NCBI GenBank assembly: GCA_034359265.1
Contig: CP136892.1
Location: 10,588,501 to 10,652,500 of the forward strand
Reading direction: 5' to 3'
DNA: 64,000 bases
DNA from: Canna indica
Lineage: Eukaryota; Streptophyta; Magnoliopsida; Zingiberales; Cannaceae
The notes beneath the pieces were generated by a model, which was not told where the DNA came from, made no database searches, and saw only the letters and a program-made list of their open reading frames with translations. The position numbers and the translations under genes are program-made. This document shows, piece after piece, positions 1 through 12,400 of this stretch. Every line of letters starts with the position of its first letter. Position 1 is the stretch's first letter.

Positions 1-323
1 CTAAACAGCCATTTCTCAAGATGTGCCATTTTATAAAACAATTAGATTGTATATTTTTCATTAGATTTCTCAAGCATATGCCAAAATATTCAAATTGAAT
101 AAGGTGCATCCTCAATTCCTCGGAGAAAATTTATCAAGGAGTCCTCTATACTCAGCACGCAACCTATATTTTATCTTGTTAATGCTGAAATATTATATAT
201 AGTTAGAATCATGTCTTTGAGGATGAGTTCAGACAGTCAGGACCTCTGGAAGGATGTGAGAAACTCTTCATATTCTAAAAAGTATAAAAGTTATCTCTTC
301 AAGTTAAAGCAAAAAAATAATAC

Positions 324-457
324 CTTAGAGAATCGTGTTGACAGAACATCAGAAACAATGGCTTCAGCTTCTTGTTGCCTGGAAAAAATGTTGGACTTTC
401 TACTTTCTACGGCCTTTGCATTATTTCTAGTTTCCACACTAGAGCAGTCTGATGGAT
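324..457 (-). CDS. MTP6-like exon 10 (residues 376-420)
   Basis: The acceptor is AACTCAG. Joined to exon 9 the codon GAT gives FIHIDPSDC. The exon then runs through a variable stretch to [14 protein letters not shown], resembling the ATVSDIFSSQLSEK part of the Arabidopsis protein. The donor is TCTAAG|GTATTA. The C-terminal part is expected left of base 1. Confidence 0.75.
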
Positions 458-3400
458 CTGAGTTTCCAAATTTAATCAATAAGGTTAAAACAAGATGCAA
501 AAAACAGGCAAATAGATCTACACAAAAGATGGCATGTGTTAAAGTAGCTGTATACCAGCATGAGAAAACACAAACATCACCATCTCAAAACTAAATGCAG
601 CTCATTTCATCAAATAATTAAGAAATCTAAAGTTAATAGGTTACATCATGCTGAAAATAACCAGAATTTCTGAATTTTGATTCATTCTTCATTTGTAAGC
701 CTAGGTTACATCACGATGGCATTAACCAGAATTTCTAATTTTGGTTAATTCTCTAAATGTAAGCCTTAATCTTGAGTTTGTATAAAGAAAGCAATAAAAT
801 TATGAGTTGGGTAAATTGCACGAGCACTCTTTCAGTTAAGATTAATTCCATGCATACTCCCCAAAATTTCAAAATTACATGTCTATCTCTATTTGCAGTC
901 AGCACCTCCAGCCAGGCATATTTCATTGAATAATATTTATTCAGCTTCGCATATGTGGAATACAGTGATGTGTGAAGTCAAGGTTGAGGCTTTACCAATT
1001 GATCTGCCAGATAAATGGTAATGTGTCACCATAACGACTCTAAGTAGAAGAGACGGAGTGGGGGGAGGGCATGTCCATGAAATTTACCCTAATTAGTATC
1101 TTCTTCAGACCGCTTTTCTTTACTTTTTACATTTTCATCATTTTGATTATATAATAATTCTTCCATACAAAGAATATATAGTTACTTGCCAATATGAATG
1201 AAAACTTCAGCAACTTGACTATGGTACTTGTGTATTTGATGACGAACACTTTCACCAATGTCATGAGCAGCACTCACACTCAGGAAAGGATCTACCTGTA
1301 AAACATAACTTAAGATCACTGTCTCCAGAAAAACAATATAACACTTCTATGTAAGTATCAACAAAGAAAATCAATCCAAAATGCCTTGTCAACTCCAAAA
1401 TCAATGCAAAAAAAGAACATGAAAATTCCTGAAGTGGGTGTAACATGATAAAATTTTCAAAAAAGAGAAAATCAAGCAAACTGAAAAGCATGTATTATTA
1501 TGAGTATGTGGAATTGTGGATACAAACACTTTATACATAAGTAATATAACACTAAAAAGCACAACTTCTAATATAGGGTGTTTGTCACATAGACTAGTAA
1601 ATTGCCAGTTTACTTCTGAATTTTCATCTGAGTTGATCTGAAGAAAAAATATTCAGAAACTTTGGAGAACATTAACAGCTTAACAGATAAAATAATAGTC
1701 CCATTGTTATCATTCTAAATTTTAACTGCAATTCATGGGTTATTTGTAAAATTAAAATCCTGCAAGTTCCTCTCCTGGCAGAGCCTAGTCTGACAATGAT
1801 ATCAAGGAGGAAGTTATAAAAACAAAGAAAACATAGAGACTGGAAAAAGTGACAACCATCCTAGATTGCTCATACTAAGGTTACGAGAATTTTGCTAGTA
1901 GTGATAAAAATTAGTGTTGTGACCAACTGACCAAGTACGAAATTTCAGTCTAATTTCATTTTCAGCCTGGTCCAAAGCTGATTCTTATGATACCTACCTA
2001 AATTATTGTCTTCCATGTAGATTATATACCAAAAATACATCACTATTGTTAAATATATTAGTTTTGTTGTAGTATTTATTGTTGGTATGGGATAACTTAT
2101 GTTGTCCCTCAGGCTTAGCATATCATGTTCTAGGCTTATATATGGGTCTTTTCTCTTATTAATCAATAACTTTTGTTGGGGCTCAACATTATATTAGAGC
2201 CCTAGGGTTTTTTTCTCCACAAATATTTTCCCTATCTTTTTTTTCCGTGTCCCCGCGCCGATGCCTCGTACGGTGTGCGACACAACTCTCCTGCTTTCTG
2301 CGCCGCGTCTCCACGCTGCGCCGTGTATCTACGCAGCGCGGCCTCGTCCTCGTCGCTGTGCAACTTCTCCGAGAAAGAGAAAAAAAAAGAGGGCTCGTTG
2401 ACCGTGCCCCACCTCAACGCAGAACGCCATCTTCTCCTCGTCGTTCATGCCATCCCAATCCAGAGAAAGAGGAAAAAAATCCTTGTCGTTCGTGCCATCT
2501 CAATCCAAAGAAAGAGAAAAATAAAATAAAAAGATAAAAAGAAGGTGCCGGTCTCGTCGTTGGCGCCTACCCATCGCGTGAAGTAAAGAAAAAAAGAGAG
2601 AGGAAAACTCCTCGTCGTTCGAGCCATCTTTCACTGCCATCTCACGCGCCGTGAGAAACTTTCTCACGCGCCGCGGCTTCCGGCCCTCCTTCACGGGTGC
2701 CATCTCTAGCTGTGACTTCTCAAGCTGGCTCTTCACACGATGCACTGATCTCCTCCAAGCGGCGCACTGTTCTCCTCCAAGCTGTTGGGCTCCTTCTCCA
2801 AGTGCCGCTCCTCTCACAACTCTTCTCGACCCAAGTGCCACACTACCCGCTCCCTGCACGGTTCTCAACGTTTTCAGCACTGCTACTCGACTTCCCGTAG
2901 GAATTTTATTAGCACTCTAGGTTTTTGGTTCCAACTTAGAATATTTTTTCTACTATTCCATTTAGTGCTGCTTTACTTTAAGTATGTCAAACTCGATGGT
3001 GGATCCCAAAATTGCAACCCTTGGTACTTCTATTAAACTTAATGGCACAAATTATCTTCTCTGGTCTCGTGCTTTCCGTGTTTTCTGTGGTTCACAAAAG
3101 AAGACTAGACACCTTGATGATGATCCTCGTGATTCGGCCGACATTGAAAAATATTGTGATTAGAAGGCAAACGATTATGCTGTTGGATGCTCAATAGCCT
3201 GGAGCCGCAAATTACCTCTACAATTATTTTTCGTAACACAACCAAAAGCATGTGAGATTCTCTCAAAATGACCTACTTTCAAGATGCAAACATCTCCAGG
3301 ATTTACACCTTGTATTCTGATATATTTAATATGAAACTTGAGGAGGGTGCATCTATTCAGGACGTTTACGCCACCTTGAAGGGAAAGCAGATGAACTAAC

Positions 3401-6400
3401 TGAATATCATATCTTCACAGTTGATGTATCAATTCAAAGGAAGCAAAGAGAGGAATTTCTTGAGGCAAGGTTTCTATTCGCCCTACCAGTCACTCCATCA
3501 CGTCAAGTCCCAACTCATGGCAGATAATACTATTCCTGATCTCAGAAGTGCCATGGCCAAAATACTGAGAGTTACTAAACTCAATCCTACTCCTGTCTCT
3601 TTCCCAACGGCAGATAACTCAGTGCTCATAGTCGGAGATAGAGGCCACCAGGGTCGTGGTGGTGGCAGAACTAAAGAGGGCGAGGCACAAATTCCTTTCC
3701 TCCGTGCATATATTGTGGAAGAACCAATCATCCAACATATTTCCTCCGTGAAAGTACCATATTATACCCGCGATTTTTCTAATTTAATTAAATTGTTTTC
3801 GGCGGGAAAATTTGGATGCGCATCGGAGCGGGCCGGGGGAAATGTCGGATGATGTAATTTAAGGTAAGACCCTTTGCACGTATAGTATTTTATTTCTTTG
3901 TTGAATTAGTGGGTTGAGGTCGAGTGGGGTTTGAGTCGAGTTCAACGGTTCGATTGGAGTTCGATTTGGATAAGAATTGATTGAGTTAAGTGGGGAATCA
4001 GGTTAAGTTAGGGGTAAAATTGGAAAATAAAAAAATAGATATAAGCGCTGGACCGTATGGCTCTTGGGAAAAGAGCCGCACGAGTCCCAAGAACATTGTA
4101 GGCGAGAGAGGAGGGGAGGCACAAGTTCCAAGAGCGAATTCGTCATCGCCGGTGATTGTCGGCGTGAGGGGACGGAGGGTCATCTTCTTCCTTTGTTCTT
4201 CGTTCCGGTGAGTGGTTTGCCCTTGTAAATTTTAGGTTTTCTTTTCTCTTTGGCCGCCCCGCACCATGAGGAAAAATTTGAAATTTCTTGGTGATTCGTT
4301 GGTTCTTTCTTCGATTGATTCGTTGTTATGTTTTGTAAGCGGATTTTCTCTTGGAAATTATGGGTTTTAACGCATGATTGGTTTTGGGAACAAAGAGACC
4401 TAAGTAGGAAATTTCTTCCTCTTTATAGCTGCCTACTGTAGGTGGAGAAACTTTCAGAGTTTCTATATATAAGTGTACTTCTAGATTGAACTTGATGGTA
4501 TGATTCATATTTCATAGGTGGATTTCCTCTTTAAATTGGATGTTAGAAGGCATTAAGACTTCTCCTTACTGTAGCTACCCCTTTGTAATTGACATACATG
4601 TTGGAAGTTCTTGGTTGATTGGATTTCCTCGTTGATCGTTTCATGTTGGTAAATTTTGGAGTAAAAAAAAAATGAAGCCTTGGGTGAAGGGTATGGTACG
4701 GCAGTCCTAAAGGGTACCCTACACCACTAGGCCTGGTCGAGTTGTCACAGACTAACTGTTTTGGGCGAAAAACGTCCGTGCGGCTCCCTTGCTCTCGTGC
4801 AAGGCATGAGCCTTAGGCAAAGACCGCTTTGCCAATATCGAAAAATCACAAACTCCCAATTCGTTCGTCTTCAAGCCTCTGTGCACTTGGAGGCAAAAAC
4901 GTTTGGGCCAAATGACCGATTGTATGGAAAATGCTTACAAATGCTTGAACGAATGCAAGAGTGAATGACTAGAGTGTGCTCAGGCTATACCTGAGTATTA
5001 TACTTGTGGAGCCTAACCCCCAAGGATACCAAAAGCACGAGGAGCATGACAAAATTTTCTATAGCCGCACACCCCCACCGGCCATGCCACGACTAGGAAA
5101 CGAGGGGCGTTACCTAGTCGTGCGCGAGAGCGGTGGGCGGTGCGCGAGCACTTTTACAATGCATAATTACATGATCCGCACACCCCACCGGCAATGCCGC
5201 GGCTAGCAAACGAGGGTCGTTTCCTAGTCGGCGGGCAAGAGCGGTGGGCGGTGCGCGAACGTTTTACATGAATGCATAGATGCGATAGTTACAATACACG
5301 TTAGGGACTGTCACGACACGTATAAGACATGACAAACCCGAGGGTCCCTATCAGAGTGGAGTGTAAGGGAAAGGACTTGCATAAAATCTAGGTTCCTGTT
5401 AAAGTCACACATTGGTTAAAAATATGGCCAAAGTAACCTTTAAATAGTTTGGGCAATCCTCTCATCATGAGCTAGCTTTTGGGGTGAGTTAGGCCTACTA
5501 ATTTCTTAACATGGTATCAGAGCCAAATGTGTGGTTGATATTGTGCCACCTGCAGACGTCCAATCCTGCAAAACTCCACGCTCCAGATCTCCAATCCTAG
5601 GCGTGAGGGGGGTGTGTTAAAGTCTCACATTGGTTAAAAATATGGCCAAGGTAGCCTTTAAATAGTTTGGGCAATCCTTTCCTCATGAGCTAGCTTTTGG
5701 AGTGAGTTAGGCCTACTAATTTCTTAACAGTTCCGAATAGATGACATTAAGTTCATTATATTGAGACATTATATACTGTCCGTAGAGCATGCTTTAGACA
5801 TGTCACCTTTATCTAAATCTGCATCCTTATCACCATTTTAGGTGTTAAACTATATATGCTTGAAGGCCTATAAAGCTTGGTTTCAATTTATGATTGTTTA
5901 CTAAATTGAGTGCACATATTAAGTTGTGTAAATTTGTTTAAAGAACTAGCTATCTATCATCAACTTATACCCATGGCAGTGTAGTAAGAGCTCTTCTTTC
6001 TCAATTTCTTTGAGTTATTCGGATGCTATTAAAATCTTATCATGTCCTAGAAGTAATTGACGACTTATTGTGTACTAGATTTGCTAACTAAACATGTTCA
6101 TTTTTGATTTCTTGATGGAATGGTATTGGAAACATTTGAGTTGAATGAAATAAATATGGTATGCTTTAACTATTAAATTGGATGTGCTTGTGCATTAAGA
6201 CTGGGATACGGTTGGGCTGATCGCCTGATCAACGGATGGGATATGGACCGGGAACCTTGTCAGTATTTATTTGCTTCCTTATAATATGATTTAATCACTA
6301 GGCTATAATGTTGGTTGATTATATTTTTGGATATTGTTTATTATACCGTTATCATGTGGACCATGGAGGGCTCAGGACGGAGTCACTCATTAAGTCCAAC

Positions 6401-9400
6401 GTGGATTTATTGTTTCCTTTTAATTCCTTGTAGCACTAGGTCAGAACCAGTAGAGGTATTGGAGTACTGGGTAGCGCGACTTGGAGCAGCAAGTTCAAGG
6501 CAGATCTCGTGACATGTCTGAGTTAGAGCCGGAGTTGTGGTTAGAGTTAGATAGAGTCTTGTAGTTGAATTTACAAGTTACTTTTTATTTTCATTTCTTA
6601 TTTCAGATATTGTTAAACTTACTTTTGGTATGGATGCTCATGTTTTAGCATTTCTTTTAAAAGTGGATTGAAGTTGTTTGGTTTTTATTATTTATTTGGG
6701 TTGTTAGTGTTTGATTCGTTCTTGTTTGTTTACATGGTTCTCTAGTATCTGAGTTAGGCTTCGGGGTACGGAGATATACTTTGGCCGGTCACGCTCCTCT
6801 AGTTTTGGAGTGTGACAAAGTGGTATCAGAGGATTTGACTTCGATAATAGGGCATTGCGTACTGTATGGGGCATTGCTAGTGTGTCAGCATAAGGTGTGT
6901 CCTAGTCACGAGATTAGGGGGACTGAGCTTGCGCACTAGCGATGGTACGTATAGCATTTTAATTATTCATTGTTTAAGTTATTAAACTATTATCGGTTGC
7001 TATTCCTTTTAGTAATGGAGGCCATTAACGATGTTGTGTTGAACGGTAGTGGAAGTAATTCTACAGGTAGTCGTGGCCGTGGTCAGGGCTGGAGCCGTAG
7101 TGGCGGGCAGGCCGCTCAGGAGGAGGTTGGACACGATCCTAGAGTAGCACTGTTAGAGGCCCAGGTGGCCGAATTGACTGAAGAGCTTCGTAAGGAGCGA
7201 GAGTTAAGGCAGTAGCAGCCTCAACCAGTGCCGCCAGTAGCACATGTGGTGCGGGGGGCAGCGGAGCCTGTGCGCCAGTCGCCAGGAGATGGATAGACGG
7301 GAGGCAGTGACAGGCAGCGTCACATATTCAGATTTTGTTAGATCGAGGCTGCCGGAGTTTATGGGCATGAATCCTAGCAGAGGTGAAGACATTTCTGAAT
7401 GATTGCCATGAGTTATATGGTGGGATTGCTCGTTGAGGGGACCCGCCAAGGAATGGTTCCACTCTTGGAGGTCCCGTAGGGGGGTTGATGCACCGCCCCG
7501 TGCATGGGAGGAATTCCGAGAAGCTATTATTGAGAGATATTTACACCGGAGTGTGCGTGAGAAGAGGGCAAAAGAATTTAAACAGCTTAAGCTGACTCGC
7601 AGTATGACGGTGGCAGAGTACGAGGTGGGGTTCACTCGACTATCATGGTACCACCCTTTATTGGTATCGACTTAGGCGGCCAGAGTCAGGCGGTTTGTAG
7701 AGGGGCTGAGGGTTCAGATCGGCAGGCTGATTCATTTGACGGAGGACACCACTTTCGCCCAGGTGGTGGATAAGGCGCTGCGGAAGGAGTGGATGGTACC
7801 AACTGATCGTAAGGATGGGCATGCAAGGAAGATATTCAAGTGAGCGACAGACATTTTCTGAGGGTGTTGTGACTGCGGCAGCTCGTTCGCTGGGACGGGG
7901 GTCGCCCAGGTGCAGGGTTGGTGGCCACCCAGAGGACCATAGTATCTGAGGCGCAGAGGAGGTCTGAGGTACTGCAGTGTGGGTAGTGCGGGAGGAGATA
8001 CACCGGGATATGTTTTGGCCGTATAGATGCTTGCTTTGGGTGCAGACAGTCGGGTGACATCAGGAAGGGCTGCCCAGTCTGGGGTGATAAGAGTGCAGTG
8101 CAGTCTAGAGGGAAGACACCAGTATCAGTAGCTTCTGTGGCACAAAGGAGTTAGCCTCATGGCTCAGGGCAACAGCGTGTGGCTGGATCTGGGAGAGACC
8201 CTGCGCGAGTGTTTACTATGACCCGGGAGGATGCAGAGGCGTTAAAGACCGTGGTGACAGGTATCCTTACAGTTTGTTCTTTACCAGCATTTGTTTTGTT
8301 CGATTCTGGAGCCACACACTCTTTTATTTCTCATAGTTTTGCATTGAAACTTGGTAAAGAAAAAAAATTCTCTTATGGGTACCCTTAGTAGTGTCAACGC
8401 CTACGGGCCATACTGTCCTTGTGGAGATAGTCGTTTGGGGATGTGAGGTGTCTATCTGTGGGCATGCCTTGGAAGCTGAATTGGTAGTCTTGCCAACCTG
8501 GAACCAGATGTGGTCTTAGGCATGGACTGACTATCCTCTCATTATGCCTCGCTGGATTGTAGGGCGAAGGCTGTTACTTTTAATAAGTCTGATTTGTCGT
8601 CGTTCACCTTCAAGGGTGAAGGCAGAGGGGTTCTTTCAGGGTTATTTTAGCCCTCAAGGCCCGGAAGTTGCTTGTTAGTGGTTGCCAGCCATATTTGGCT
8701 TTTGTATATGTGGCTGAGTAGATTGGAGATTCGACTAGGGAGGTGGAGGAGACACCGGTGATTAATGGGATCTTTGAGGAGACAAGGACACTATGGCTCG
8801 TAGGCGTTGACACTACTAAGAGTACCATAAGAGAATCTTTTTCTTTACCAAGTTTCAATGCAAAACTATGAGAAATAAAAGTTTGTGGCTCCAGAATCAA
8901 ACAAAACAAATGCTAGTAAAGAACAAACTGCAAGGATAACTGTCACCATGGTCTTTGACGCCTCTGCATCCTCCCGAGTCATAGTAAACAGTCGCGCAAG
9001 GGCTCTTCCAGATCCACCCGCACGCTGCTGCCCTAAGCCATGAGGCTGACTCCTCTTTGCAACAGTAGCTATACTGGTGCTGTCCCTCTCGGCTACACTG
9101 CACTCTGACCATCCTAATGTGACCCGGCTGTCCGCACCCAAAGCAAGCATCTGTACTGCCGAAACATATCCCGGTGTGTCTCCTCCCGCACCCACACTGT
9201 GGTACCTCGGACCTCCTCTGCGCCTCAAACACTACGGTCCTCTAGGGGCCACCGGCCCTGCATCGGGGCGACCTCTGAAACTACCCTGCCCCCGTCCCAG
9301 CGGACAAGCTGCCCCAATCACAACACCCTCAGAACATGCCTGCCGCTCTCTAGGTCCATGTAGCTTGAATCTCTTCCTTGCTGGCCCATCCTAACGATCA

Positions 9401-12400
9401 GCCGGTACCATCGACTCCTTCCGCAATGCCTCATCTACCACCTGGGCGAAAGTGGTGTCCTCCGTGAAATGAATCAGCCTGCCGATCTGAACCCTCAACC
9501 CCTCTATGAATCGCCTGACTCTGGACGCCTAAGTCGATACCAACAAAGGGTGGTACCGGGATAGTCGAGTGAACTCCACCTCGTACTCTGCCATCGTCAT
9601 TCCGTCGATCTGCTTAAGCTGTTCACATTCTTTTGCCCTCTTCTCACGCGCACTCCAGGTAAATATCTCTCAATAATAGCTTCCCGGAATTCCACCCATG
9701 TAGGGGGCGGTGCATAACTCCCCTACAGGACCTCCAAGAGTAGAACCATTCCTTGGCGGTCCCCTCAGCTATAATCCCACCATTTGCACCATAACCACTC
9801 ACGAGCAACCTAACACCTCACATAACTCCTGGCAGTCATTCAGAAAGCTCATCACCTCCACGCTAGGATCCGTGCCCGTAAACTCCGACGGCCTCAATCT
9901 GACAAAATCTAAATATGCCACGCTGCCCATCACTGCCTCCCATCTATCCGTCTCCTGGCGATTGGGCGCAGGCTCCGCTGCCCCCTGTGCCACAGGTGCT
10001 ACTAGCGGTAGTGGTTGAGGAAGTTGTTGCCTCAACTCCCGCTCCCTACGGAGCTCCTTAGTCAATTCGGCCACATGGGCCTCTAGCAGTGCCACTCTAG
10101 GATCTTGTCCAACATCCTCACGAGCGGGCTGCCTACCACCACGGCCCCGGCCCCGGCCCCGGCCCCGACCACAGCCACGACTGCATCCACCTATGGAATT
10201 ACTTTCACTACCGCTCAACACAACATCATTAATGGCCTCCATCACTAAAAGGAATAGCAACCAATAATAGTTTAATAACTTAAACAATGAATAATTAAAA
10301 TGTTATATGTACCGCCTCTAGTGCGCAGGCTCAGTCCCCCGATCTTGTGACTAGGACCTACTGTATGCTGCCACGCTAGCAATGCCCCATACAGTACCCA
10401 ATGCCCTATTATCGAAGTCAGGACCTAAACCAAATGCTCTAATACCACTTTGTCACACCCCAAAACTAGAGCAGTGTGATTGGCCAAAGTACATGTCTGT
10501 ACCCCGAAGCCTAACTCACATACCAGATAACCATATAAACAAACAACAACGAATCAAACACGAACAACCCAAATGAGTAATAAAAACCAAACAACTTCAA
10601 TCCACTTTTAAAAGAAATGCAAAAACATGAAAATCCATAGCAAAATTGAGTTTAACAATATTTGAAATAAGAAATGAAAATAGAAAGTAACTTGTAAATT
10701 TAACTACGACTCTATCTAACTCAGACCACGACTCCGACTCTAACTTTGACATGTCACAAGATCTGCCCCAAACCTGCTGCTCCCCGCCGCGCTACTCAGT
10801 ACTCCAATACCTCTACTGGTTGTGACCTGATGCTACAAGGAATTAAAAGGAAAAGTAAGTCCACGTTAGACTTAGCGAGTGATTTGATCCTGAGCCCTCC
10901 ACGCTCCATATATATATTAAGCATGATAACGGTATAATAACCAATATCCAAAAATATAATCAACCAACATTATAGCCTAGTGATTAAATCATATTATAAG
11001 GAAGCAAATAAATACTTCAATACTATACCTACCAATCCAATCCACAATTAAATAATAAAGAAAGGAAACCACATGTCAATACATGCATACATCCAAGCAA
11101 ATACGAGTCGTCACTAGGTCATGCCAAGTGAGCTTCCCGCCCACGGTTCTTGAGCTAGGTAGGCCCTCTAGTCTCACTAACCAGTTTGATTGGGAAAGTC
11201 CTCCAACCAGTGCTACTCCGGGTCCGTCTTAAGCGTGGCTCACTGGCGAGGTTCCCGGTCCATATCTCATCTGTTGATCAGCCTGACCGTATCTAAGTCT
11301 CAATGCGCAAACACATCCAATTTAATAGTTAAAGCATACCATATTTATTTCATTCAACTCAAATGTTTCCAATATCATTCCATCAAGAAACCAAAAATGA
11401 ACATGTCTATAAGCAAATCTAGTACACAAAAAGCCGTCAATTACTTCTAAAACATGATAAGATTTTAATAGCATATCGGAATAACTCAAAGAAATTGAGA
11501 AAGAAGAGAAAGAAGAACTCTTACTACACTGCCATGGTATAAGTTGATGATAGATAGCTATTTCTTTAAACAAAACTACACAACTTAATATGTGCACTCA
11601 ATTTAGTAAACAATCATAAATTGAAATCAAGCTTTATAGCCTCTAAGCATATATTGTTTAACACCTAAACTGGTGATAAGGATGCGGATTTAGATAAACG
11701 TGATTTCGGTGCAACACTGCAAACCATCTAAAGTAAAGGTGCAAATCTATGGAGAGAAGACTATGTTGCATGTGAGAAAAATTATCAGGCTCTACATGTC
11801 TAAAGCATGCTCTACGGACAGTATATAATGTCTCAATATAATGAACTTAATGTCATCCAATCGGAACCTAGATTTTATGCAAGTCCTTTCCCTTACACTC
11901 CACTCAGTCGGCCCTAGTGGTGTAGGGTACCCTTTAGGACTGCCGCAACATACCCTTCACCCAAGGCTTCATTTTTTTTATTCCAAAATCTACCAACATG
12001 AATCGATTCAACGAGGAAACCCAATCGACCAAGAAATTCCAGCATGTATGTCAATTACAAAGGGGTGGCTACAGTAGGGAGAAGTCTTAATGTTTAGGGT
12101 TTTAACTTCACCATCACCCGTGTCTTCTAACATCCAATTTAAAGAGGAAATCCACCTATGAATCATACCATCAATTTCAATTGAGAAGACGTACACTTAT
12201 ACATAGAAATTCTCAAAGTTTCTCCACCTACAGTAGGCGGCTACAAAGAGGAAGAAAATTTCCTACTTAGGTTTCCTTGTTCCCAAAACCAATTATGCCT
12301 TAAAACCCTTAATTTGCAAGAGAAAATCCACTTACAAAACATAACAACGAATCAATCGAAGAAAGAACCAACGAATCACCAAGAAATTTTAAATTTTTCT

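Larger units (their letters stand above)
3760..6817 (+). repeat. LTR of Gypsy A, left copy
   Basis: It begins TATTATACCCGCG (the right copy has the expected TGTTATACCCGCG) and ends GTGTGACA, followed by the primer site at 6821-6832. Compared with the right copy it lacks about 100 bp near 5800 and about 150-200 bp near 6250. Confidence 0.75.
3760..8785 (+). mobile_element. Gypsy A, left copy (LTR-gag-protease, truncated)
   Basis: It has a 5' LTR of about 3 kb (3760-6817), a primer site matching TGGTATCAGAGG at 6821, and gag-protease remnants to the palindrome loop. It ends before reverse transcriptase. The LTR holds two younger insertions, a solo LTR and a TRIM. Confidence 0.8.

Noticed and set aside
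87..180. Possible eleventh exon of the transporter
   Set aside because: A splice-like TATAG precedes it, but no frame gives the expected C-terminal motif, so the exon is presumed left of base 1.
211..594. Plus-strand open frame of 127 codons
   Set aside because: It overlaps exon 10 of the minus-strand transporter and is a shadow of it plus intron.
2247..2920. Overlapping open frames in the Copia I leader
   Set aside because: Low-complexity sequence with repeats, no homologous pattern, and located between LTR and gag.
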